Below are positions 37,401 through 46,539 of a DNA stretch of 64,000 nt, piece after piece (the stretch's first letter is position 1; each line of letters starts with the position of its first letter). Under the pieces are notes generated by a model that worked only from the letters and a program-made list of their open reading frames with translations, was not told where the DNA came from and did no database searches. This stretch comes from JANJWP01 sp964540725 (GTDB lineage: Bacteria; Patescibacteriota; Gracilibacteria; BD1-5; UBA2023): contig CAZINU010000003.1 of assembly GCA_964540725.1 (NCBI GenBank), positions 14,819 to 78,818 on the forward strand, in the 5' to 3' direction. The position numbers were made by a program, and so were the translations under genes.

Positions 37401-37621
37401 ATATTCACTTCGGGATTCGATTCGAGCGGCAACGACTTCAGTCCTAAAAGTCCGGCAATGGAAATAATGGCGATAAGAAGGAACATGAACCGTTTCCGGT
37501 CCAAAAAGAACGCGAAGGGGGAGTCGTTCAATTTCGGATCGAACGTAAGCTTCTCCAGGTAGGCAGATTGGCTGGAATGGGGAACGGCCCCTCCCCCTTT
37601 CGGATTGCGAGCGTGTTTCAT
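34430..37621 (-). CDS. RND-superfamily efflux pump, AcrB/HAE1 type
   Basis: 1,063 residues. Layout: N-terminal cytoplasmic segment, TM1 near 45-65, large periplasm-type loop, TM2-6 with LLVDDAIVV (the two proton-relay Asp), a second large loop, then TM7-12. Family motif GLVALFGIVVRNGIILFDK near the C-terminus. It exports hydrophobic compounds using the proton gradient. It is paired with the membrane-fusion protein encoded 17 bp upstream. A tripartite pump implies an outer channel, which is unexpected if the cell has a single membrane; no TolC-like gene is here. Stop TAG. Confidence 0.95.
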   Translation of the reverse strand: MKHARNPKGGGAVPHSSQSAYLEKLTFDPKLNDSPFAFFLDRKRFMFLLIAIISIAGLLGLKSLPLESNPEVNIGIGTVSVVLPGASPEVMEDLVTKKLEKEISKIKGIDTMTSTSMNSVSVIVVQFKSDVDTADAMRDLKDKADFVKPKLPADAKEPVVREVSFDDTPIWTFSISGKYDGFALRKYAEKIQEELEKNSLVSEVTISGGDETEFGVFVDPKKLDAYGLTLQGVNSTLAALNFTIPVGSYDIGSYTHSLTIDGRYYSIDSLRDLVVSKTGNSGIVKLSDIADVREVAKKRTVISRLSDNGSEPLSAVTLGVVKKRGGSIVNLVTEGDAAMKRLFESGALPSDLTVTTVLDQSERIKLDLHHLIRDGAITVVLVFITLFLIIGVKEALVAGAAVPLVFLITFAVMAAMGQTLNFLSMFALILSLGLLVDDAIVVISAFNQYYNTGKFTAREAALLVLRDYKQVLTSTTLTVVWIFSAMLFMTGIMGKFIFSIPFVITVTLLASLVVALTINPALAVIFTSTGKEEKNSKWSQYLNHGFFSIHPLEEAYGRTIERILADRKKAKRFLRMTAALFFAALMLPVTGILKSDFFPKTDQDLLFINIEAEAGTRLEETSDIVRKVEEMLVHEKEIKNFTTEIGSQIAVGKTSGGGTSGSNFAGISINLLKKEYGRKESSISIAERLRKNVETIREAKVSVIELAGGPPSGADFELQIAGPDFATLDRIALDVKNVLSTIPGAINIETSRKPLPLEVRFSLDPAKLAVRNLSLPQVSSFLKNAVDGADATTIYRGNNEIAVRTRYETGSVERLDRIGDLKIKNQIGQDVYLRDVIATEFHPSVFSISRIDQKRVVTVSAAAANGVTGKQIFMAFGEKNKNYVLPSGYEFITGGANEENAKSVQSLLIALVFGMFFIVATLVILFDSYKQSVMVLVTIPLSLIGVFVGLTIFGQPLSFPGLIGLVALFGIVVRNGIILFDKINLNRKEGIPFHESVIDGGKSRLEPVFLTSVCTILGMIPLTFSNPTWTSLGLSIIFGLAASTFFTLLVLPTLYFLAIKDRS

Positions 37622-37638
37622 GAAAAATGGGTTCGGTA

Positions 37639-39642
37639 CTAACGTTCTTCCACGACGTCGGCGTCGGCAAGTTTCAGGGCTCCGTCGGTTACGACCCGGT
37701 CACCCTCCGAAAGTCCGGAAAGAATTTCGACGCCCTCACCGTTCTTCCGGCCGATTTTGACCGGACGGGATTTGGCACGACCTTCGGAATCGACCACGTA
37801 GACGAGGAATTCGCCTTGGGTCGGCGCTGCCACGAGTGCCGAAAACGGAACGGCGAGACTTGGGACGTCCCCCCTCTTTCGGGTAAGGTACGCGTCGGCG
37901 AAATCGCCCAAGTTCCAGAGTTTCTTCGCGGCATCGACGTCTTCGATATCCGCTTCCACGCGGAACATGCGGCTCTGGGGATCGGCCGACGGCGAAAGGA
38001 GGGAAACGGAACCGGTCAGGGAAACGGAATCCTTTTCGAGGCGGACGACCGTACCGATGGAGATGCCGGATACGGTATCGGAATCGACCTCGAGACGGAC
38101 GATGCGTCCGGAATCGTCCCCAAGCGAAAACGTCGGGGTCCCCGGGGCGACGAGCGAACCGATTTCCACGTTCTTGGAAAGGATGACGCCATCGAACGGC
38201 GCCTTAATCTGCCCATTGTCGAATTGGATCTTCGCCAGATCGCGCTGCCCCTTCGTTCCGTCGAGTTGGCTCTTTACGGAAGTCAATTGCGCCTGGAGTT
38301 TCGCCCTGGCGCTCTCGTAGGCCGTTTCGGCGGCGCGCACCGCGTTATCGGCGGCGTCGCGGGCGCTGCGGGCCGAAACGACGGCGCTCTCGACCTGGTT
38401 CGCGGTTACCGTACGGCTCCCCGAAATGCCGTCGAGGCTGGAAACGCGTCCCGCTTCGGCATTGGCGAGATTCGTTTCGGCGATGCCGAGCGCGGTTTCG
38501 TACGACGCGCGGTTCGTGGAAATTTGGGTCTCGGTCGACGCGAGGGAATTCGTGACGTCGTCGAGGGAATTTTGCAGGGACACCAAGCTCGAAAGGGTTC
38601 CGAGAACGGCCGACTGCTTAGTCGCGGCGACCGTTTTCATGGCGTCGAGGGTCGCCTGGGGGAGCTGTCCGGCAACGATGGAGGCGTCGAGGGTCGCGAC
38701 CAATGCCGAGGACAGTTCGGCGGCGGCTTCGGCCATCGAACGGGCGTCCGCGAGGTTTTTTCCGGCGTCCGCCCCCGTTTTCCAATCGGAGGCCGAAAGG
38801 TCGTCGTACTTTTTTTTCGCGATTCCGAAGGCGTTCTCGGCCCGCGTTTTCGTCGTCGAATCCTTCGCGCCGAGGTACGTTTCGTAGGAATCGTTCCCGG
38901 TGCGGTTGCGTTCGGTAATGCCGAGAACGGTGTCGGCGTGGGTCAATGCGGAATCGACCGTCACGAGCGCGCTCGTGACGGTCGTCACCGCCTGACTCTC
39001 CAATCACGCTTTCCGATCCCGAAGCGATTTGAGCGACGCGACGGAATTGGCTTCGAAATTTTCGAGCGTGAGTTTCGCGTTATCGCGCGCCTTCTTGGCG
39101 AGCTCCACGGAAATGCCCGAGGTCTTTTCGGCGTTCGCTTCCTGGGTTTTCACGGCGTCGAGCTGCGATTCGGCCAGTTTCAGCTGTTTTTCGGTGGAGG
39201 CGTAGACGTTGTCGCGGGCGGTCTTCGCGTTTTCGAGCGCGATTTTCGCGTTTTCGAGATCCTTTTCGACGGATTCCCGGGTCAGCTGGTACGAAGCTTC
39301 GGCGTTGGAGTACGCGTTCGAGGCGGAAGTGAACGTGGCGAGAAGGGGGTTCGTCGAAAAATCGACCGTCGCGAGCACTTGGCCGGCACGGACGCGTTCC
39401 CCGACGGAAACCGAAATCGTCCGGATAACGCCGGATACCTGGGCGGAAACCGCCGTCTCTTTTCGGGCGGCGATTTTTCCAAGAAGCTTGGAATTTTCGG
39501 AGAAAACCCCGGCCTCGATTCGGGCGGTTTTCACGTATTTGGGTTCGACGGCGGGAGCCTGGACGGCCTCTTCGCCCTTCCCGCACGAGGCGAGAAGGAT
39601 CGGGAGGACGAGCGCGGCAGCAAGGGGACGAGGGGTTCGCAT
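37639..39642 (-). CDS. RND efflux membrane-fusion (adaptor) lipoprotein
   Basis: 667 residues with TGA at 39004-39006 read as Gly. Lipobox LLASC at residue 16-20. Half-lipoyl motifs flank an unusually long coiled-coil hairpin (about 90-400, Ala/Glu/Lys-rich), then APFDGVI, beta-barrel and membrane-proximal domains. Typical adaptors are 350-450 residues, so the hairpin is roughly doubled. It links the RND pump to an outer partner or the wall. Under the standard code it would split into two genes. Stop TAG. Confidence 0.92.
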
Positions 39643-39661
39643 ACGGGGGGATTGGAAAAAA

Positions 39662-39934
39662 TTATTCGGCCGTTTCTTCGCGGAACATGGCCTTCACGGC
39701 ATCCATTTCTCGGCGCATGTATTCCATGAGAAGCTCCATGTCGTCGGTCTTTACCATTCAGACGGCCTTGCCGTGCTTGGTAATGACGACGAGGTTATCG
39801 CCCGATTCGATGCCGAGAAGCTCGCGGACGTCCTTGGGAATGACGACCTGCCCCTTCGAACCGACGATGACGCTTCCGTGCATGCGGATTCCGCATTCCG
39901 GCCGGCACTCCGGAGAGACGGACGTATCGCTCAT
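39662..39934 (-). CDS. AbrB/SpoVT-type transcription regulator
   Basis: 90 residues, easily missed because of the TGA at 39758-39760 (KAV-G-MVKTDD). Residues 19-60 are a swapped-hairpin AbrB domain: GSVIVGSKGQVVIPKDVRELLGI, GDNLVVI. The N-terminus has two Cys in a PECRPEC motif that could bind metal or sense redox; the C-terminal 30 residues are an acidic/basic helix. First gene of the efflux operon, directly behind its promoter, so it is probably the local regulator (inference). Stop TAA. Confidence 0.85.
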
Positions 39935-39964
39935 AATTGAATGATTGGTAATACAAGTATGAAA

Positions 39965-39992
39965 AGTATAACCGACAATCTTCGCGAATCAA
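39965..39992 (-). promoter_or_regulatory. Promoter of AbrB-efflux operon
   Basis: On the minus strand TTGATT (39992-39987), 16-bp spacer, TATACT (39970-39965), 31 bp upstream of the ATG at 39934. Confidence 0.75.
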
Positions 39993-40019
39993 GCGTTTTG
40001 AAAGAACGTCCGGTTCCGG

Positions 40020-40047
40020 TTGATTTTGAGGGCAAGGCGGGTATAAA
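40020..40047 (+). promoter_or_regulatory. Promoter of mraY
   Basis: TTGATT (40020-40025), 16-bp spacer, TATAAA (40042-40047). It predicts a leader of about 170 nt that contains structured element B. Confidence 0.7.
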
Positions 40048-40106
40048 GAACGGGTTATTCGCCCATCCGAAGTTTTTCGATTACCCCCTAACGGCATTGC
40101 CCCTTC

Positions 40107-40207
40107 AAAAACGAGCAGTCCGCGCGACGGCCGAGGACCGACGTGAGACGTACTCCGCAGTACGGCGAACGAGGACCGGAGGACGGAACGCGGAATCCGA
40201 AGTTTTT
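40107..40207 (+). repeat. Structured intergenic element, copy B
   Basis: Outer AAAAAC (40107-40112)/GTTTTT (40202-40207), inner stem TCCGCG (40119-40124)/CGCGGA (40189-40194), and central hairpin CGTAC-6 nt-GTACG (40149-40164). It ends 16 bp before the mraY start. Confidence 0.65.
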
Positions 40208-40223
40208 CAAGGGGCGCAGGATT

Positions 40224-41279
40224 ATGAACCATCTCGCCCCTCTCCTCTCCTACCTGTTGGTCGCGTTCCTGCTGACCTTCGTGCTCATCCCGCCCTATCT
40301 CCGCTTTCTCTGGAAATACCGGCTCGGTAAAACGATTCGCGAAGAAGCGCTCGTAGGAAAGGCGACCGAATTCGCGAAACTCCACAAGGACAAGGCCGGA
40401 ACCCCGACGATGGGGGGCGGGGTCATCCTTCTTTCGATCAGCATACTGGTCGCGGCGTCGATCGTGCTCGTCGCCCTCGCGCCGCTCTGGCAGGAATACC
40501 TCGGCATTACCGTTCGGTTCTCGCTCTGGAACCGCAACGAAACCTACCTCGCCCTCTTCACGCTCGCCTCCGTCGGAATGATCGGTCTCGTGGACGACTA
40601 CCTGAACGTTCGGGGCATCGGTCGGACGAAGGGGCTGTCCGGGCGGGTAAAAATGGTATTGCTCCTTCTTTTCTGAGCCATCGGGGCCTACTGGTTCCAT
40701 TTCAAGCTCGGGCGTTCGGGGTTGGATATCCCCCTCTTCGGCATGGTCGACGTGGGCTATCTCTATCTCCCGTTCTTCGTATTCGTCATCGTCGCCATGG
40801 CGAACGCCGTAAACGTGACGGACGGGTTGGACGGGCTCGCGGGAGGCCTTCTCCTTATGAATTACGCCGTCTACGCGTTCATTTGCTATTCGAAAGGGCT
40901 CTTCATCCTTTCCGCCCTCTGCCTCCTCATCGTCGGCGGACTTATCGCGTTCCTTTGGTTCAATATCAAGCCCGCGAAATTCTACATGGGCGACATCGGT
41001 TCGCTCGCGCTCGGGGCCAACCTCGCCATTATGGCGCTCATGACCGATACCCTGCTGACGCTCCTCATCATTTCGGGCGTCTACGTTCTCGAAATCGTTT
41101 CGGTCATTATCCAGATAACGTCCAAAAAACTCCGGAACGGGAAAAAGGTGTTCCGCATCGCGCCCTTCCACCACCACCTGGAAGCGCTCGGGTGGGCGGA
41201 AGAAACCGTCGTCATGCGGTTTTGGCTCGTCGGCATGGTGCTCTCGGCGGTCGGGCTCGTCGTCGCGCTCGTGCGCTAA
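40224..41279 (+). CDS. mraY: Phospho-N-acetylmuramoyl-pentapeptide transferase MraY
   Basis: 351 residues, ten transmembrane segments. Family motifs: KAGTPTMGG, LVDDYLNV, NVTDGLDGLAGG, FYMGDIGSLALG and PFHHHLE. TGA at 40674-40676 in a transmembrane region reads as Gly. It transfers phospho-MurNAc-pentapeptide to undecaprenyl phosphate, giving lipid I. It stands alone rather than in a mur cluster. Structured element B lies in its leader. Stop TAA, then a terminator. Confidence 0.97.
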
Positions 41280-41299
41280 TTCCCGATTTCCTTTTTCGG

Positions 41300-41327
41300 G
41301 CGGCGGTTTTTCAATCGCCGCTTTTTT
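41300..41327 (+). terminator. Terminator of mraY
   Basis: 6-bp stem GCGGCG/CGCCGC with a 10-nt loop followed by TTTTTT. The last T residues are shared with the next -35 box. Confidence 0.75.
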
Positions 41328-41354
41328 GACGGTTCGGAAAAAATATGGGAACAT
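41326..41354 (+). promoter_or_regulatory. Promoter of gene at 41384
   Basis: TTGACG (41326-41331), 17-bp spacer, GAACAT (41349-41354). It excludes the upstream ATG at 41345 as the start. Confidence 0.5.
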
Positions 41355-41383
41355 GGGAGCGTACTATTCGTAAACGCGAACCC

Positions 41384-42673
41384 ATGGCCGAAAAGATGAA
41401 CCGAGCGCCGGACCTTACGAAAGAGCAGGCTGCCGCCATCGAAAGCACCGAAGACCTCGTTCGGGAATCGATTAAGAACGGAAGCCTGAACGCCGCCGAA
41501 GGAGGCGAAATCATGAAACGCTTCAATGCCGAGAAGGCGGAAATTTCGCAAGAAGCGCGAGACGGACTTTTAAAACTCGCGACGCACTTCAAATGGTTCG
41601 GAATCGTTCGGAAATTGGAGTCCGCTCCGGTTCCGGCGACGCGGACGGAGCAGCCGGCTCCGGCCGAGAGCAAGCCGGCGGCGGCTTCCGCCGACCGAGA
41701 TGCCATGATGCGCATTGCCCAAGGCGGCCAATCCGTTCCCGGGTTCACAGCAAGTCCGGCCGCCCCGATCGCACCCGCGACCGCAGTTCCCGATGCCGGA
41801 AAAGTCACGCCCGTCGACGTAACGAAACCGGCACCTACGGCCAAACCGGCCGAAACTCCGGCCGCATCAAGCGCCGCGGTGGAAAAAGCGGAAAAAGATA
41901 TCAAGACGATCGACGCCGCCATTATCGAATTGAAGTCGATGCTCGAAGACGGTATCGACGTCGAAGAAACCAAACGCGTAACGAAGATTCTCGCCGACAT
42001 GCAGGACGCGAAGCTTCTCGGCAACAAGCCCCTCTCCCTGAAGGGCATTACGGCCGAACAGCTCGCGAACCAGCTCGTCTCGCGTCTCGAGAAGACGAGG
42101 GGCGTCCTCGAAAAGGACGTCGCCGAAGACCGGGAGAAAAAGGATGCCGCGAAGAAAGCGGCGGAAGAAAAACGCGCCGAAGCTGAAAAACGCGCGGCGG
42201 AGGCCGAGGCTCGCGAAATTGAGAAGCGCGAAGCCGAGAAGCGCGCGACGGAAGCGAAGAAGGCCGCCGAAGCGGCGGCTCGCGAAAAGGAACTTGCGGA
42301 CAAATACGTCGCTCTCGGAACGGCCGTCATTACTTCCAAGACATTCGACGTTCGCCAAGAAGTCGTCGCCTACCTCAATTCGAAAGCAACGTCGGTCGAA
42401 GACCGCGTCGCGACCGACGATATCAAGAAAGAAGTCGCGGCCGGAAACGAATTGAAAAACCACGTTTCCGACTACAAGCTCGTCCGCGATACGAACGGAA
42501 CCGCCACCTACGAGTTCGTGCTCGATCCGGACGGCATGGATTCGTTCGACCGCGGCGAGAAAAAAACCGTTCCGGTTACCCCGGACATGAAACCGGAAGC
42601 GCTCGTACAAGCCCTCCGTTCGTCCCTCGTAGACGCCTATAAAAAGCAGATCGACCGACGGCTCGCGCAGTAG
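41384..42673 (+). CDS. Unknown Ala/Pro/coiled-coil protein
   Basis: 429 residues from ATG 41384. The N-terminal helical part (1-80) is followed by a Pro/Ala-rich disordered linker (85-160), a helical domain (165-245), a TolA-like charged coiled coil full of AEKRAAEAEAREIEKRE-type repeats (245-310), and a small folded C-terminal domain (310-420). No signal peptide. No family recognised; the layout suggests a scaffold or tether (inference). Stop TAG. Confidence 0.65.
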   Translation: MAEKMNRAPDLTKEQAAAIESTEDLVRESIKNGSLNAAEGGEIMKRFNAEKAEISQEARDGLLKLATHFKWFGIVRKLESAPVPATRTEQPAPAESKPAAASADRDAMMRIAQGGQSVPGFTASPAAPIAPATAVPDAGKVTPVDVTKPAPTAKPAETPAASSAAVEKAEKDIKTIDAAIIELKSMLEDGIDVEETKRVTKILADMQDAKLLGNKPLSLKGITAEQLANQLVSRLEKTRGVLEKDVAEDREKKDAAKKAAEEKRAEAEKRAAEAEAREIEKREAEKRATEAKKAAEAAAREKELADKYVALGTAVITSKTFDVRQEVVAYLNSKATSVEDRVATDDIKKEVAAGNELKNHVSDYKLVRDTNGTATYEFVLDPDGMDSFDRGEKKTVPVTPDMKPEALVQALRSSLVDAYKKQIDRRLAQ

Positions 42674-42797
42674 TCCGTAAAAACCCCGAACGGAAATTGC
42701 CGCGATCGTAACGAGAAAAAACGGATTCCCCTTGAAAAATCTCCGAACAAGGAGTACCGTTTCCGTCGGAATTCCGCCATCCGTTTCCTTTACCGCT

Positions 42798-42968
42798 ATG
42801 GAAACCAGACCTCCCCCTTATTGGCCGCTCGGTTGGACGGTTAAGGACGTGGAACGCCAAATCGCCGAATCGAAGGGAAAACCGGGAAAAGATCCCCGAG
42901 AAACGACGAAGGCCCGCACAAACCGGATACTCGCGCACCGGACGGCGATTTCCCCGAGCGGGAGATAG
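42798..42968 (+). CDS. Small basic protein, uncertain
   Basis: 56 residues if ATG 42798 is used; an ATG at 42732 would give 78. Composition is basic, with PPYWPLGWTVKDVERQIAESKGK at the start, which looks protein-like. No promoter or Shine-Dalgarno is evident. The stop TAG abuts the ligA stop of the opposite strand. It could be non-coding. Confidence 0.35.
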   Translation: METRPPPYWPLGWTVKDVERQIAESKGKPGKDPRETTKARTNRILAHRTAISPSGR

Positions 42969-45275
42969 TTACCCGACCATATTCCGCAATTCCTCAAGCC
43001 CGATGGCCGCCACGCCGAGCAATCGGGCTTTTTCGAGCTTCGATCCGGCATCCGTTCCGACGACGAGATAGTCGAGTTTGGCCGATACGGAGGAACGCAC
43101 TTCTCCGCCCGCCGCCTCGATTTCGGCATGGATGTCGTCGCGGGAAACCCCTTCGAAACTTCCGGTCACGCAGAACGATTTTCCGGAAAGCGGACCCGCG
43201 CCCGGAATCGAAACGGCCGGGAGTTCGGGAACGAGAACGGCGAAGAGCGGTTCGAGCGCGTCGCGGTTTTCCTCGAAGTACGAAACGACGCTTTCCGCGG
43301 TACTCGGACCGACGTCGGGAATCGTTTGGAGTTCTTCGGGCGACAATTCCGCACAAACGGCCAGCACGTCGGCCCCGTTCGCGCGGGTCGCGCCGGGAAC
43401 GGACGGAATGGAAGATTCGGGGAACGCCCCCCCTTCCCCGCCCGGAACGTCGCCGAAAAGCGACGGCTGTTCCGAACGGACGCTCCGGCCGATTTCGCCC
43501 GGATTCGCCGGAATCCGGAGGGGTTCGGGGATTTTTCCGGCAACGTACGCGGCGAGCGTTTTGGCCGTCTTTCGCCCGACCTCGGGAATTCCGAGCGCGA
43601 CGAACAATCGGGAGAGCTCCATGGACCGGCTCCGGTCGATTTCGGAAAGCAGGTTGTCGGTTTTCTTCGTCTCGAACCCTTCGAGTTCGAGAATTTCGGC
43701 ACGGCGGTTCGAAAGGCGGTATACGGAGGCGAAATCGGTCAAAAATCCGCGTTCGAGAAAGAGCGCGATGCCCTTTTCGCCGAGTCCTTCGATGTTCGCG
43801 GCATGCTTGCTCGCGAAGGTTTTGAGCGATCCGGACGTTTGGGCCGGACATTCCGCCCGGTTCGGGCAGTAGACCGCGACCTTCCCTTCGTCCTTCTTGA
43901 GCTCCGCACCGCAGCTCGGGCACGCCTTCGGAACTTCGACGACGCGTTCGTTTCCGGTTCGGAGTTCCGGAATGCTCGAAACGACCTCCGGAATGACTTC
44001 GCCGGCCCGAATGACGAACACGTAATCGCCGATTCGGACGTCTTTCGCGGCCAATTCTTCATAGTTATGGAGCGTCGCGCGACGAACCGTGACGCCGGTG
44101 ACGTTCACCGCCTCCAAATGCGCCACGGGGGTCACGGCACCGCTGCGTCCGACGGAATGTTCGACGTCGAGAACGCGGGTACGGACGTGTTCCTGCGGAA
44201 ATTTGTACGCGATGGCGTAGCGGGGATGGTGCTCGGTGGTTCAGAGTTCGCGCCAAAGGGACAGGTCGTCGAGCTTTACGACGAGACCGTCGATATCGAA
44301 CGGAAATCGGGGGCGGTCGGCCGTCAATTTCGCCACTTCCGCCAAGAGCGATTCGAGATCTTGAGCGAAAAAGACGTACGGGGAAACGGAGAATCCCCAG
44401 TCGGCGAGAGCGTCGACGTACTCCCGGTACGTTCGGATGGCGCGGCTTTTGGCGGAAAATTCGGACCCCTTCGGGATTCCGTCGTTCGAAGGCACGGCCG
44501 GCAGTTCGAAAAATGCGCCGTCCGCTACGGCGTTTTCGAACGTCGGGACGCTGTACGCGAAAAATTCGAGCCCCCGCTTCTCGGTGACGCGGTAATCCAG
44601 CTGGCGAAGGCTTCCGGACGCCGCGTTGCGCGGATTCGCGAAAAGCTTCTCCCCGGAAAGGAGCCGTTCCTCGTTCGTTCGGCGAAAGGCTTCGTGCGGC
44701 ATGACGACTTCGCCGCGGATTTCGATATCGCCCGCGAACGGAATCGATTTGGGAACGTTCGCGATCGTGAGCGCGTTCACGGTGACGTCTTCGCCCTCGA
44801 CGCCGTTTCCCCGGGTCAGGGCCCGAACGAGGCGTCCGCCGGAATACGAAATCGAAATTCCGAGCCCGTCGAACTTGAGCTCCGCGACGTAGGCGAGCGG
44901 AGCGTCCGTTTTTAAGACGTTTCGGATACGTCCTTCGAACGCGGCGAGATCGTCGGCATCGTACGTATTGTCGAGGGAAATCATCGGATGCGCGTGCCGC
45001 CCTTTCTCGAATTGCCGGGATAGCAACACGTCGATGCGCGACGTCGGGGATTCGGCATCGTATTCGCCGTACCGGTTTTCAAACGCCTGGAGGAGCTTGA
45101 AAAGCCGGTCGTACTCGACGTCGGAAATGACCGGGGCCGATTCGACGTAATAAAGCCGGTTATGTTCGCGCAAGAGGTCCCGGAGTTCCGGAATATCCCC
45201 CCGACCGAGCGCTTCGGGATCGGAGAGGATTTCGGCCGTTCGGGCGGCGGGATGCTGGAAAAACGTTTGGGCCAT
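42969..45275 (-). CDS. ligA: NAD-dependent DNA ligase LigA
   Basis: 768 residues. Order: Ia domain, adenylation domain with ELKFDG (catalytic Lys), OB-fold, a Cys4 zinc finger (CPSC ... CPNRAEC), helix-hairpin-helix region and C-terminal BRCT (KSFCVTGSFEG...). TGA at 44241-44243 falls in ELG-TTEHHPRYAIAYKF, where the family has an invariant Gly. It is about 90 residues longer than usual because of an insertion in the HhH region (SEQPSLFGDVPGGEG). Last gene of the hrcA-murA operon, 58 bp after prsW. Stop TAA. Confidence 0.97.
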
Positions 45276-45333
45276 GCGGAGGGTAAAATCGGAAGTCGGA
45301 CGTCGTCAGCGAAACGGCGGACGGTCCCGGGCA

Positions 45334-46314
45334 TTACGCGGACGAAGGTTCGGCGGACGGGGAACGGGGCCGGAGGGGGGGCGGAGGAATCGGCTCTTTC
45401 GCGAACGCGCGGGTGACGTACCCGTACGAAAACGCCAAATACAGGAACACGACGGCGTTCCACCCGTACGTTACCGAAACGTCGAAAGCCGCATGAAGGA
45501 AGAGCGAGAACGCGAAGGCGGCGAAGACGGTTTTGACGGCGCGCCATCCGGCCGAACCGACGCGAAGCGACCGAGCGAGGCCGACCGAGACGACGACCGC
45601 GCAAAAAACGTGGATGACGACCGAAAAAAACGATCTCGACGCGAGGGTCGAGAAGAACCCGTCACCGGTTCCGTTCGCGATGGCGAAGAGATAGAGCGCG
45701 TTCTCCGCGAAAGCGAAACCGAGCCCCGCGAAGGCGGCGTACAACGGCGCTTTCAGGGCGAGGGATTCGGGATCGGTCGAAGAAAAGGACGCGAGGTGCT
45801 TCCCTCCTTCCTCGACGGCCGCGACGACGAAGTACGCGAGGGCGACGGAGGCGAAACCGGCCAAGGCCGCCCCGGCGATGGCGATTTCCCGTCCTCCGGC
45901 CTGTGGCGAAGGGGCGATTGCGAGGAGGGCGGCAAAAACCGGAACGGAGAGAAAGACGGCAAAAAGGCTTCGGAGATAGGGGCGGACGTTTCGGAAAATC
46001 TCGGCCGAACGCAGGAGGAATCCGGCAAGGAATACGAGCGCGGCCGTCATGGACAGGAACACCCCCAAGCCGAACGCTCCGGAAAAACCTCCGGCGCGCG
46101 AAGCGACGGAACGGAAAACGTTGGAGCCGGAAAGCGAGAGGAAATCGAGCATTTCGGGCATGAACGCGACCGGAACGACCGCGACCGCTCCGGCGAACGC
46201 ACCGAACAAAAACCGACGGGCGTTGAAACGGTCGGCATCCATGTACGAAAAAGCGTACCCCCACAAAACGATGGGAATCGCCGCTCCGAAAAAAGCCGCC
46301 GTCGCCGCAAGCAC
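45334..46314 (-). CDS. PrsW-family intramembrane metalloprotease
   Basis: 326 residues with about eight transmembrane helices and a GTG start that follows the previous stop by 1 bp. PrsW motifs are in order: EEGGKH, GFAFAENALY and a His in VVIHVFCA, then HAAFD. PrsW proteases cleave membrane-bound regulators such as anti-sigma factors. No anti-sigma target is seen here. Stop TAA. Confidence 0.88.
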   Translation of the reverse strand: MLAATAAFFGAAIPIVLWGYAFSYMDADRFNARRFLFGAFAGAVAVVPVAFMPEMLDFLSLSGSNVFRSVASRAGGFSGAFGLGVFLSMTAALVFLAGFLLRSAEIFRNVRPYLRSLFAVFLSVPVFAALLAIAPSPQAGGREIAIAGAALAGFASVALAYFVVAAVEEGGKHLASFSSTDPESLALKAPLYAAFAGLGFAFAENALYLFAIANGTGDGFFSTLASRSFFSVVIHVFCAVVVSVGLARSLRVGSAGWRAVKTVFAAFAFSLFLHAAFDVSVTYGWNAVVFLYLAFSYGYVTRAFAKEPIPPPPLRPRSPSAEPSSA

Positions 46315-46315
46315 G

Positions 46316-46528
46316 CTATTTGCGGTTACGGAAAATTTCGTATTCGCCGAATCGGAATACGGACGAATCGCCGCCTCCCGGCTTGGACGCGTCCTTTACC
46401 GCCTTCGAGAGCAGGAGGAGGTTCGCTCCGGCGAGAATGAGGAGGACGCCGATGACGTAGGCGATGATTTCGGGCGCCGCGATGACGACGATTCCGAAGA
46501 ATACGAGGGAAAAACCGACGAACGACAT
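46316..46528 (-). CDS. Small two-helix membrane protein
   Basis: 70 residues: two hydrophobic helices (3-20 and 22-42) separated by a short turn, and a polar tail ending EYEIFRNRK. It lies between murA (11 bp) and prsW (1 bp) in one operon. Function unknown; it might assist PrsW (inference). Stop TAG. Confidence 0.7.
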   Translation of the reverse strand: MSFVGFSLVFFGIVVIAAPEIIAYVIGVLLILAGANLLLLSKAVKDASKPGGGDSSVFRFGEYEIFRNRK

Positions 46529-46539
46529 GGAAAAGACGG

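Noticed and set aside
33797..37447. 1,216-codon open frame on the plus strand
   Set aside because: It is the antisense shadow of the RND pump and MFS genes. Composition is Arg/Glu/His-rich nonsense, as in similar antisense frames at 1076-3034, 11610-14549 and 58481-60655.
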